Shown piece by piece: positions 1 through 6,837 of a stretch of DNA of 8,585 bases (positions are counted from its first letter, which is position 1; each line of letters opens with the position of its first letter). Origin of the DNA: DAOTXK01 sp034435395. Lineage in GTDB: Bacteria > Chloroflexota > Anaerolineae > Aggregatilineales > Ch27. The DNA lies in assembly GCA_034435395.1 (NCBI GenBank), contig DAOTXK010000095.1, positions 1 through 8,585 of the forward strand. Direction: 5' to 3'. Below the pieces are notes generated by a model. The model did not search any database. It was not told the DNA's origin and worked only from the letters and a program-made list of their open reading frames with translations. The translations under genes and the position numbers were made by a program.

Positions 1-2
1 GT

Positions 3-110
3 ATTGCATTATGTGGTGGTGACATCGCCCAGGTTGTCCACGAGGCGGCGCACGAGTTTTTCGGAAGTGGATGCAGCGACCGGTCCGCGAACCAAAACAC
101 TGACGAGTGA
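3..110 (+). CDS. C-terminal end of an upstream protein (partial), unidentified
   Basis: This frame is open from the left edge to a TGA at 108-110, only 3 nt before the ATG of the first VWA gene, which is the tight spacing expected inside an operon. The visible 35 residues include GDIAQVVHEAAHEFF followed by a polar tail. BatA-type VWA genes commonly follow a DUF58 gene, and a 'GD' followed by a helix near the end would suit a DUF58 C-terminus, but this is inference from context. A second frame (1-126, stop at 124-126) is also open here and would overlap the next start by 13 nt, so even the reading frame is not certain. Confidence 0.35.
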   Translation: MALCGGDIAQVVHEAAHEFFGSGCSDRSANQNTDE

Positions 111-113
111 CCC

Positions 114-2018
114 ATGGCCTTCCTGACCCCTCTCTCCCTCATCCTGGCCGCCCTGGCGGTGCCCATCATCCTGATGTATATGCTGCGGCTGCGGCGGCGC
201 GAGACCGAAGTCAGCAGCACCTACCTGTGGCAGATGCTGCTCCGCGACCGCGAGGCCAACGCCCCCTGGCAACGCCTCCGCCGCAACCTGCTGCTGTTTC
301 TGCAACTGCTCGTCCTGGCGGCGCTGGTCCTGGCGCTGATGCGGCCCTTCGTCGAGACGCCGACCGTCACCACCGGGCGGATCGCGCTGCTGCTGGACGC
401 CTCGGCCAGCATGAACGCCACCGACGTGCCACCCTCGCGTTGGGCGGCGGCCCAGCAGGAGGCGCTGAGCATCGTGAGCGCCCTCAGCCCGCAGGACAGC
501 ATGACCGTCATCCGCGTGGCCGATAAGCCGGAGGTGCTGGCCAGCGCCACCAACGACCCGACCCTGCTACGGGAGGCCATCGTGAGCGCCCGACCGTCGC
601 AGGGCAGCGCCGACTGGTCCGCCGCCCTGACGCTGGCCGCGGGCGGGGCGGTGGGGGTGGAGAACTTCAGCGTGGTGCTGATCAGCGACGGCGGCCTGCC
701 GGTGGACCTGCCGCCCATCCCCGGCGAACTGCGCTACATCCCCATCGGGACGAGCGGCGAAAACGTCGCCCTGACGGCCCTCTCCACCCGCGCCCGGGGC
801 GGGGAGCCGCCGCAACTGTTCGCCGAGATCAGCAACATGGGCGACCGGGACGCCGAGGTGCTTTTCAGCCTGTACCTGGACGGCGAGCTGGACCGCGCCC
901 AGCGCCTGACCATCCCGGCGCGCACGGCCCGGGAGCTGTTCGCCACCGATCTGCCGGAGGATTTCACCGTATTGCAGGCGTCGGTGGCCCCCAGCCGGGG
1001 TTCGGACGTGCCCGATTACCTGGCCGTGGACAACGTCGCCTGGACGGTCTATAACCCGCCGGGGGCCGGGCGCGTCCTGCTGATGACGCCGGGCAACATC
1101 TATCTGCGGCAGGCGCTGGCCAGCCTGCCGGGCTTACAGCCGTTCCAGGGACGGCTGGAAAACGGCCTGCCGACCAGCCAGACCTTCGACCTGTACATCC
1201 TCGACGGCTGGCTGCCGGAGGATGGCACCCTGCCGGACGGCGACCTGTTGATCGTCAACCCGCCGCGGGACACCGCCTTCTTCCGACTGGCCGGGGACAG
1301 CCTGAACACCCGCAATCCCCGCGTGGCCCGCGACGATCCCCGCACGCTTTACCTCAGCTTTGAGAACGTGCATATCCTGGACTTCCAGTTGTTGGAAGGC
1401 GTCGGCTGGGCGAAGCCGCTGGTGTGGGTGGATGGCGGGCCGCTGGTGCTGGCGGGCGAGGTCGACGGGCGGCAGGTGGTCATTCTTACCTTTGATCTGC
1501 ACCGCTCCGATCTGCCACTGCAGATCGCCTGGCCGATCCTGCTGGCCAACCTGATGCAGTGGTACACCCCGGCCCGCGCCGTTCACGCGCCGGAAGGGCT
1601 GGCCGTGGGCGAGACGCTGGTCATCCGACCGCCGTTTGACGCGAACACGGTGCGCGTGACCCGCCCCGACGGCCAGACGACCACCCTCAACGTGAACGCG
1701 CCCCAGTTGATCTACGCCGACACGGCGCTGACCGGCATTTACACGGTGGACGTGTATGCGGGCGGTGAATTGCTGCAAAGCGAGCCGGTCGCCGTCAACC
1801 TGTTCGACCGGGTGGAGAGCCTGATCCAGCCCGCCCCACGGCTGACCATCGGCGGGACGCAGGTGGCCGAGGCCGAAAAGGAGGAGATCGGGCAGCAGGA
1901 ATTCTGGCCGTGGATCGCGTTGATCGGGCTGGGGCTGCTGGCGCTGGAGTGGTGGGTGTACCACCGCAGCCTGCGCCTCCCCCGCCCGGAGCAGGTGTGG
2001 GCGTCAAGACGGCGGTAG
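114..2018 (+). CDS. BatA-like membrane-anchored VWA domain protein
   Basis: This 634-aa protein is probably anchored in the cytoplasmic membrane with its bulk outside. Residues about 4-24 and 58-78 are membrane helices separated by a basic stretch (LRLRRRE), the layout of the BatA N-terminal domain. A VWA domain follows: the metal-site motif D95-A-S97-A-S99 is intact and ISDGG is present at D192. The usual metal-site threonine seems replaced by alanine (A166 in GSADWSAAL). Residues about 220-590 are beta-rich, with a part (RVLLMTPGN, then FDLYILDG) that resembles the amidotransferase-like fold seen in such proteins. A C-terminal helix spans about 597-617, followed by a short basic tail. Known relatives take part in MoxR/BatA envelope or stress systems; the substrate cannot be read from the sequence. 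The ATG at 114 is chosen because the hydrophobic helix starts at once and the upstream gene ends 3 nt earlier; the ribosome site (GACGAG) is weak, suggesting translational coupling. Confidence 0.9.
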   Translation: MAFLTPLSLILAALAVPIILMYMLRLRRRETEVSSTYLWQMLLRDREANAPWQRLRRNLLLFLQLLVLAALVLALMRPFVETPTVTTGRIALLLDASASMNATDVPPSRWAAAQQEALSIVSALSPQDSMTVIRVADKPEVLASATNDPTLLREAIVSARPSQGSADWSAALTLAAGGAVGVENFSVVLISDGGLPVDLPPIPGELRYIPIGTSGENVALTALSTRARGGEPPQLFAEISNMGDRDAEVLFSLYLDGELDRAQRLTIPARTARELFATDLPEDFTVLQASVAPSRGSDVPDYLAVDNVAWTVYNPPGAGRVLLMTPGNIYLRQALASLPGLQPFQGRLENGLPTSQTFDLYILDGWLPEDGTLPDGDLLIVNPPRDTAFFRLAGDSLNTRNPRVARDDPRTLYLSFENVHILDFQLLEGVGWAKPLVWVDGGPLVLAGEVDGRQVVILTFDLHRSDLPLQIAWPILLANLMQWYTPARAVHAPEGLAVGETLVIRPPFDANTVRVTRPDGQTTTLNVNAPQLIYADTALTGIYTVDVYAGGELLQSEPVAVNLFDRVESLIQPAPRLTIGGTQVAEAEKEEIGQQEFWPWIALIGLGLLALEWWVYHRSLRLPRPEQVWASRRR

Positions 2019-2048
2019 GCAGGCCAACTTCCTCCTGCGGGTGGCCAT

Positions 2049-2077
2049 CTGCCCAAACGGGTGCGGCGTGGTATGAT
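2049..2077 (+). promoter_or_regulatory. Candidate extended -10 promoter for the toxin-antitoxin remnant
   Basis: TATGAT at 2072-2077 (5 of 6 to TATAAT) is preceded by TGG, making an extended -10. A poor -35, CTGCCC, lies 17 nt upstream at 2049-2054. Transcription would begin near 2084, about 20 nt before the ATG at 2103. The site lies 30 nt after the end of the first VWA gene and may also feed the second one. It was found by eye only. Confidence 0.45.
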
Positions 2078-2102
2078 CAGGCTGCCGGATCAGTAGAGAT
2101 AA

Positions 2103-2210
2103 ATGGAAGTTTTGCAGGGTTACCCGGACAAACCGACGCCGGAAGAAATCGAAGCCGAAATCCAGGCGTACCGGGCCGAAAAGCGAGCGAAACGTGCGCG
2201 TGGTGATTGA
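2103..2210 (+). CDS. Small antitoxin-like ORF (35 aa) paired with a PIN toxin remnant
   Basis: This 35-codon ORF starts with an ATG directly after an in-frame TAA (2100-2102), so it cannot extend upstream in this frame. The product is very charged: a segment with YPDKPTPEEIEAEI followed by a basic helix (YRAEKRAKRARGD). The 17-nt overlap of its end with a PIN-domain reading frame is the typical antitoxin-toxin gene arrangement, which is the main reason for the call. It is shorter than most type II antitoxins and no DNA-binding fold (ribbon-helix-helix, AbrB) is visible, so it may be a truncated antitoxin or only the toxin-binding part. A candidate promoter lies just upstream (TATGAT at 2072-2077) and the ribosome site (TAGAGAT) is weak. 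The reading frame itself is intact. Confidence 0.5.
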   Translation: MEVLQGYPDKPTPEEIEAEIQAYRAEKRAKRARGD

Positions 2211-2375
2211 TACGAACTTGTTGGTATCTGGTCTGCTCTGGTCTGGCACTCCAAACAAACTGGTTGAGAAGATTTAGGATAGAACGATTGTGCTGTTAAT
2301 TTCTATCATCTTATTTGTCGGTTGCCGCCCTGGTGAAACAACTTCAAGAGGATTAAAGGACTTCCTGGCATTCCC
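2194..2375 (+). pseudogene. PIN-domain toxin remnant (COG1569-like), nonsense and internal deletion
   Basis: From GTG 2194 the frame reads VRVVIDTNLLVSGLLWSGTP, the hallmark N-terminus of 'putative toxin-antitoxin system toxin component, PIN family' proteins; D6 would be the first metal-binding acidic residue. A TAG at 2275-2277 ends the frame after 27 codons, against roughly 130-150 aa in the family. The same frame then stays open (DRTIVLLIS...), which fits the strand after the first helix, so the TAG looks like a nonsense mutation. Near 2355-2375 the DNA reads LKDF and, after a one-base shift, GIPM, resembling the 'LKDFxGIPI' near PIN C-termini. The middle of the domain, with the other acidic residues, is absent, implying an internal deletion. 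PIN toxins are ribonucleases; this copy should be inactive. The G+C is about 43%, far below its neighbours. The N-terminal identity is strong; the C-terminal scar is less sure. Confidence 0.7.
2280..2309 (+). promoter_or_regulatory. Weak candidate promoter ahead of the second VWA gene
   Basis: TATCAT at 2304-2309 matches TATAAT at 5 of 6 positions and lies in the AT-richest part of the gap. The -35 (TAGAAC, 2280-2285, spacer 18) is poor. If used, it would give a leader of about 60 nt before the ATG at 2376 and let the second VWA gene be transcribed independently of the first. It may simply reflect the low G+C of the toxin remnant. Confidence 0.2.
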
Positions 2376-5300
2376 ATGACCTTCACCGCCCCCATTGCCC
2401 TGCTGTTACTCCTGCTGCTGCCGGTCTTCGCCTATGTCGGCTGGCCGCGACTTCCCTTCCGCCGCCGCCGCGATGCCGCCAGCCTGGCCCTCCGCCTGCT
2501 GATCGTGACTCTGGTGGCCCTGGGCGTGGCGGGCGCGCAGATCGTCCGCGCCGCTGAGAAGCTGGCCGTCGTCTTCCTGGTGGATGTCTCCGACAGCATG
2601 GACTCCGCCGCCCAGGCCGCCGCCCTGGACTTCGTGCGCGAGGCGATGGGGGCCAGCAGCCCCGACGATCAGACCGCCGTCATCCTCTTTGGGAGCAACG
2701 CGCTGGTGGAGCGGCCCATGCTCACCGGCACGGAGTTAGGCCCCATCGGCTCCCGACCCAGCACGCTCAACACCGACCTGGCAGAGGCCATCCGGCTGGG
2801 CATGGCCCTCTTCCCGGCGGACGCGGCCAAGCGGATGGTGATCCTGAGCGACGGCGTGGTCACGGTGGGCAACCCGTATGAGGCGGCCCGGCTGGCGGCG
2901 GCCTCCGGCATCCAGATCGACTTCGTGCCCTTCCGGCGGCAACCCGCGCCGGAGGTGGCCGTCACCGATGTGCAGGTCCCCACCCGCCTCAGCGTCGATG
3001 AGCCGTTTGAGATCGATTACACCATCGAGAGCCAGATCGACACGATGGCGGTGGTGACGCTGCTGGCTGGCGGCCAGACCATCGCCCGCGATGTGGTGGC
3101 GCTGGAGGCGGGCGAGAATCCGTACTATTTCCAGCTGCGTCGCGGCTTCCCCACCACCGGCTTCAGCGATATCCGCGTCCAGGTGGAGCCGATCGATGCC
3201 AATGCCGACGGCTTTTACCAGAACAACCGGCTTTCCGCCTTCACCGAGATCAGCGGGCCGTCGCGGGTGCTGCTGGTGGCGCGCGACGGTGAGGCGGGCG
3301 CGGCGGACATCGCCCACCTGCTGCCCGCGCTGGAAGAGGTGGGCCTGGCGGTGGACGCGGTCACGCCTTCGGACCTGCCCATCGGGCTGGCCCCGCTCAG
3401 CGCCTACGCCAGCGTGGTTGTGGTCAACGTGCCCGCCGCCGACCTCTCCCTGCGGCGGATGGAGGTGCTGCGCGCTTATGTGCGCGATCTGGGCGGCGGG
3501 ATGGTCTTCATCGGCGGCGATGAGAGTTACGGCGTGGGCGGCTATTTCCAGACGCCCATCGAGGATACGCTGCCGGTCGAGATGCAGCTCCGCGATCAGG
3601 AGCGCATCCCGGCGCTGTCGCTGATCTTCGTCATCGACACCTCCGGTTCGATGGGCGCGGTGGGTCCCAGCGGTTATACCAACCTGGACCTGGCGAAGGA
3701 AGCCATCATCCGGTCCATCGGCCTGCTCAACCCGAGCGACCGCCTCGGCGTCGTGGGCTTCGACAGCCGGGCGTCGTGGATCGTCGAAGTCACCCAGGTC
3801 GACAATCCAGGGGCGTTGCAGCAGCAGGTCGGCACGCTGCGCCCCGGCGGCGGCACCGACATCCTGGCCGGGCTGCGGGCGGCCGCCGATTACCTGCCGA
3901 ATGACCCTTCCCTGCTCAAACACGTCATCCTGCTGACCGATGGCGGCGCTAACCCGATGGGCATCCCGGCGCTGGTGCAGCAGATGCGGGTGGACTATAA
4001 CGCCACGACCTCTGTGGTGGCCATTGGCGAGGGCTACGCGCCCTTCCTGCAGGATGTGGCGGCCATCGGCCAGGGCAACTTCCACTTCGCCCGCGATGTG
4101 ACCACCATCCCCACCATCTTCACCGCCGAGACCGTGCTGGCGACCCGTTCTTACATCGTGGAGGATACGTTTTTCCCGGCGCAGGTCGGCCAAAGCCCGA
4201 TCCTGACCGGCATCCGGCGCGTGCCGCAGTTGCTCGGTTATGTCGCCACCACCGCCAAGGACAACGCCCAGGTCCTGCTGCGCAGCCCGGAACCCAACGC
4301 CGACCCCATTCTGGCGGCATGGCAGTTTGGGCTGGGGCGCGCCGTCGCCTGGACCAGCGATGCCACCAGCCGTTGGGCCACCAACTGGGTCACCTGGGAC
4401 AATTACCCGCGCTTCTTCAGCCAGATGGTGCGCTGGACCATCACCGAGGGTGTCAACAGCAACCTGGAGACGCGGGTGGAGCAGCGCGGTGAGCAGGCCG
4501 TCCTGATCGTAGATGCCCGCGACAATGCCGGGGATTTCCTCAACGGCCTGCTGCTGGATGCGGGAATCGTCAGCCCGGATTTGGAGCCGCAGTTGCTTCA
4601 ACTGTACCAGGTCGCGCCGGGCCGCTACGAGGCCGTCTTTGAGCCGGGCGAAGAGGGCGCGTATTTCATCCGCGTGGCGGGGGCCCCGGCTGCCGGAGGC
4701 GCGCCGCCAGCGAACGTCAACGTGGCCCAGACCACCGGCTGGGTGCTGACCTATTCGCCGGAGTACCGCCCGCCAGAGGGCGGCCTCGACCTGGCGCTGC
4801 TCAACGATCTGGCCAACCTGACCGGCGGCGGGTCGCTGGCCGGGCGTCCGGCGGCAGCTTTTGACCACAATCTGGTGGCGGCCAGCGCGGCCACCCCGCT
4901 GTGGCCCTGGCTCCTGCTGCTGGCGACGATCTTGCTGCCCCTGGACGTGGGCCTGCGCCGCCTGATCATCACGGCCAGCGACTGGCGCAAGCTGCGGGCC
5001 TGGCTGGCCGACCGGCTGGGTCTGGCGGAGCCGGAACTGACCTACGTCCGCCCGGAGCGGCTGGACCGCCTGATGGGCGTGCGGGATCGCGTCCGCAGCG
5101 AAACGGCTGGCGGCGACCGCCCGCTCCGCGAGCCTTCCCCGGTGGAGGCCATCCTGCCCGCCGACGAACGCCAACAGCCGACCCCCGCCGCGCCGCCGTC
5201 CGCCCGACCGGCCCCTGCCCCCAGCAGCGCGTCTACCTTGCTGGCCCGCCGACGGACCGCCCGCACCGAGGAAATGCCCTCTCCGCCCGTCAGCGGCCCG

Positions 5301-5471
5301 TCGCGTCCAGGGCCGTCCACGCCAATGCCGGAACGGGCAGGCGAGACGCCTGGCGCTCCACCGATACCCACGCCCACCGCCCGCCCCAAGCCCGCCGAGG
5401 GCGAGGGCAGCACCGTATCCCGCCTGCTCAAGCGCAAACGGGGCACCGACGCGAACGAGCCGGAGCAGTAG
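2376..5471 (+). CDS. Large membrane protein with two VWA domains and an amidotransferase-like domain
   Basis: This 1031-aa protein begins with two membrane helices (about 5-22 and 33-57). The first VWA domain has metal-site residues D70-V-S72-D-S74, T133 and D159 (LSDG). A Rossmann-like region at about 296-410 (SRVLLVARDG, then GGGMVFIGGDES near 373-384) resembles class I glutamine amidotransferases but lacks a nucleophile cysteine in the expected turn, so it is probably a non-catalytic fold. The second VWA domain has D421-T-S423-G-S425, T494 (GGGTD) and D522 (LTDGG). A beta-rich part follows, then a membrane helix at about 842-866 and a cytoplasmic tail of roughly 165 residues rich in Pro, Ala and Arg. 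Both metal sites look able to bind a divalent ion and hence a protein ligand. The tail carries two similar basic motifs (953-960 and 1012-1022). The start is supported by the immediate hydrophobic segment; AAAGGA at 2355-2360 is a rather distant ribosome site. It probably once formed an operon with the first VWA gene. Confidence 0.92.
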   Translation: MTFTAPIALLLLLLLPVFAYVGWPRLPFRRRRDAASLALRLLIVTLVALGVAGAQIVRAAEKLAVVFLVDVSDSMDSAAQAAALDFVREAMGASSPDDQTAVILFGSNALVERPMLTGTELGPIGSRPSTLNTDLAEAIRLGMALFPADAAKRMVILSDGVVTVGNPYEAARLAAASGIQIDFVPFRRQPAPEVAVTDVQVPTRLSVDEPFEIDYTIESQIDTMAVVTLLAGGQTIARDVVALEAGENPYYFQLRRGFPTTGFSDIRVQVEPIDANADGFYQNNRLSAFTEISGPSRVLLVARDGEAGAADIAHLLPALEEVGLAVDAVTPSDLPIGLAPLSAYASVVVVNVPAADLSLRRMEVLRAYVRDLGGGMVFIGGDESYGVGGYFQTPIEDTLPVEMQLRDQERIPALSLIFVIDTSGSMGAVGPSGYTNLDLAKEAIIRSIGLLNPSDRLGVVGFDSRASWIVEVTQVDNPGALQQQVGTLRPGGGTDILAGLRAAADYLPNDPSLLKHVILLTDGGANPMGIPALVQQMRVDYNATTSVVAIGEGYAPFLQDVAAIGQGNFHFARDVTTIPTIFTAETVLATRSYIVEDTFFPAQVGQSPILTGIRRVPQLLGYVATTAKDNAQVLLRSPEPNADPILAAWQFGLGRAVAWTSDATSRWATNWVTWDNYPRFFSQMVRWTITEGVNSNLETRVEQRGEQAVLIVDARDNAGDFLNGLLLDAGIVSPDLEPQLLQLYQVAPGRYEAVFEPGEEGAYFIRVAGAPAAGGAPPANVNVAQTTGWVLTYSPEYRPPEGGLDLALLNDLANLTGGGSLAGRPAAAFDHNLVAASAATPLWPWLLLLATILLPLDVGLRRLIITASDWRKLRAWLADRLGLAEPELTYVRPERLDRLMGVRDRVRSETAGGDRPLREPSPVEAILPADERQQPTPAAPPSARPAPAPSSASTLLARRRTARTEEMPSPPVSGPSRPGPSTPMPERAGETPGAPPIPTPTARPKPAEGEGSTVSRLLKRKRGTDANEPEQ

Positions 5472-5513
5472 ACCGGCAGGCGCGAGCGCACCGCCGCCGC
5501 CAGCAGCGGGCGG

Positions 5514-5532
5514 GGCCTGTTACCGACAGGCC
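5514..5532. terminator. Hairpin between convergent genes, possible bidirectional terminator
   Basis: GGCCTGT (5514-5520) and ACAGGCC (5526-5532) form a perfect 7-bp stem with a 5-nt loop. It lies at the 3' ends of two convergent genes and includes the stop codon of the minus-strand gene (TAA at 5522-5520). Neither side has a T-run, so it is not a classical intrinsic terminator. Its position supports a transcription-ending or mRNA-end-protecting role. Confidence 0.4.
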
Positions 5533-6797
5533 GCCTCGCCCCTGAATCCAGCGGGACTCCAGACCAGCGGGCTGTTATTGAGGCCCAGCGCAGTCAGCTC
5601 GCGCAACTCACCGGTCGCCGTGTCGTACACCATGGCGCTGTAGGCGCTGCGGAAGGCCAGGTAGCGTCCATCCGGGCTGAAGCGCGGGTAGTCAGCCGCT
5701 GTCGCGGCGGGGGAGTCGACGTAGAGCGTCGAGTCGGTGTCCGCCCAGCCGGGCAGGGGGACCCGCCACAGCCGGTTGTCGTCCTGGCCCTGCCAGCCTT
5801 TGATCGCTGCCACCAAGCCGGTCCCGTCCGGCAGCCAGTCATAATCCAGGACCAGCGTCTCGGCCCCGCTCCATTGCTGCACGGTCCCGCCGGAGGCTGG
5901 CGCGGTCCAGAACTGGTGGTTGTTGCCTGTCGGCGCGTAAATGAAGCTGATCACGTCCCCACCCGGCGACCAGCGCGGGAAGATCGCGCTGCCGGTGGCG
6001 AAGTCGGTGAGCGGGTACTTGGTGCCGCCGTCAGCGCTGACAATCCAGATGTCGTTGTCGCGCTGCCCGGCGGCGTTGATGTCGTAAGAGGTGTAGGCCA
6101 GCCACCCCCCGTCCGGACTCCAGGTCGGCTCGCCTTCCGCCCCGCGCACGCTGTAAAAGCCCGGCCTCCCCCCCTCCGGCGGCACCCAGGCGAGGTGGGT
6201 GGTCCGCTCCCGTTCGCCGCCGCGCGCATAGTCGCGGACCAGCACGAAGGCGATGTGAGCGCCATCCGCCGACCACTGCGGCGACCACGCCTCCCAGGAA
6301 AACGCGCCACTGTCATCGACGAAATCCACCATCAATTCGCGCCAGTCGGAGCCATCCAGCCGGGCGCTGTAGAGGCGCATGGCACCGCCGGTCGGGCCGC
6401 CGCCGGGCGGGCCATCCGGGTCCTCCATCACGAAGGCGAAGCGGCAGCCATCCGGGGCGAAGCTCCCGAACCAGTGCCGTCCCCGCCCGAAGGCCAGCTG
6501 GCGCGGCTGGCCAGTGGCGAGATCGTAGAGGAACAGGCCGGCGTTGTCCGGATCGTTGCCCGCCAGCAGCGGCCCGACCAACTCCGGCAGCGGCGTCGGC
6601 GTGGCGAAGAGCGATGGGCCATCACCATCCTGCGCCGCCAGCGTCCCGGCGGTCAGCAAAACGACCAGGGCGCACAGCAGCAGCCATAGCCGCCCAGGGG
6701 CCTGCCAGTGACCGGCCCGTGGGCGGGTGCGTTGGGGTGGTCGGCTGGCGAAAGATGATCGGTCGGGGGTCGCTAAAACCTGGCGATGGTGGCTCAT
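5520..6797 (-). CDS. Secreted or membrane-anchored PD40/TolB-like beta-propeller protein
   Basis: The 425-aa product has a long basic N-region (about 1-36), a hydrophobic core (LWLLLCALVVLLTAGTLAA, about 37-55) acting as signal peptide or anchor, and a TPTPLPE linker. The rest is a run of PD40/WD40-like repeats with the blade signature [FW]SxDGxxxAF: near residues 113, 175, 226, 276, 321, 373 and a last, degenerate one at 413. Seven signatures at spacings of about 40-62 residues suit a six- or seven-bladed propeller. Such domains (TolB, DPP-IV N-domain type) generally bind proteins or ligands outside the cytoplasm; no catalytic domain is attached, so no enzyme activity is claimed. The ATG at 6797 has AAGGGG close by (3 nt spacing). 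It starts 40 nt after the 233-aa gene and is probably co-transcribed with it. The 36-residue pre-signal stretch is unusually long, and no later in-frame ATG was seen before the hydrophobic core. Confidence 0.85.
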   Translation of the reverse strand: MSHHRQVLATPDRSSFASRPPQRTRPRAGHWQAPGRLWLLLCALVVLLTAGTLAAQDGDGPSLFATPTPLPELVGPLLAGNDPDNAGLFLYDLATGQPRQLAFGRGRHWFGSFAPDGCRFAFVMEDPDGPPGGGPTGGAMRLYSARLDGSDWRELMVDFVDDSGAFSWEAWSPQWSADGAHIAFVLVRDYARGGERERTTHLAWVPPEGGRPGFYSVRGAEGEPTWSPDGGWLAYTSYDINAAGQRDNDIWIVSADGGTKYPLTDFATGSAIFPRWSPGGDVISFIYAPTGNNHQFWTAPASGGTVQQWSGAETLVLDYDWLPDGTGLVAAIKGWQGQDDNRLWRVPLPGWADTDSTLYVDSPAATAADYPRFSPDGRYLAFRSAYSAMVYDTATGELRELTALGLNNSPLVWSPAGFRGEAACR

Positions 6798-6837
6798 GTT
6801 CCCCTTCTGGCGGTTGACGGTGGCGGCGGCAGCGACG

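Noticed and set aside
2018..2053. Imperfect hairpin (GGCAG, GCCA / TGGC, CTGCC) just after the first VWA gene, considered as a terminator
   Set aside because: It has a 15-nt loop, a 3-nt bulge and no T-run, and it overlaps the poor -35 candidate; too weak to call.
2736..5174. An 812-codon minus-strand open frame antisense to the second VWA gene
   Set aside because: The product is rich in His, Gln, Arg and Asp with no domain, as expected for the mirror of a GC-rich gene; the plus strand has clear VWA motifs throughout.
4901..5545. A 214-codon plus-strand frame overlapping the end of the second VWA gene
   Set aside because: It is a +1 shadow rich in Arg, Pro, Ala and Gly; the VWA frame has the membrane helix and tail motifs.
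5874..6689. A 271-codon plus-strand open frame antisense to the propeller gene
   Set aside because: Low-complexity composition without motifs; the minus strand shows seven PD40-type blade signatures.
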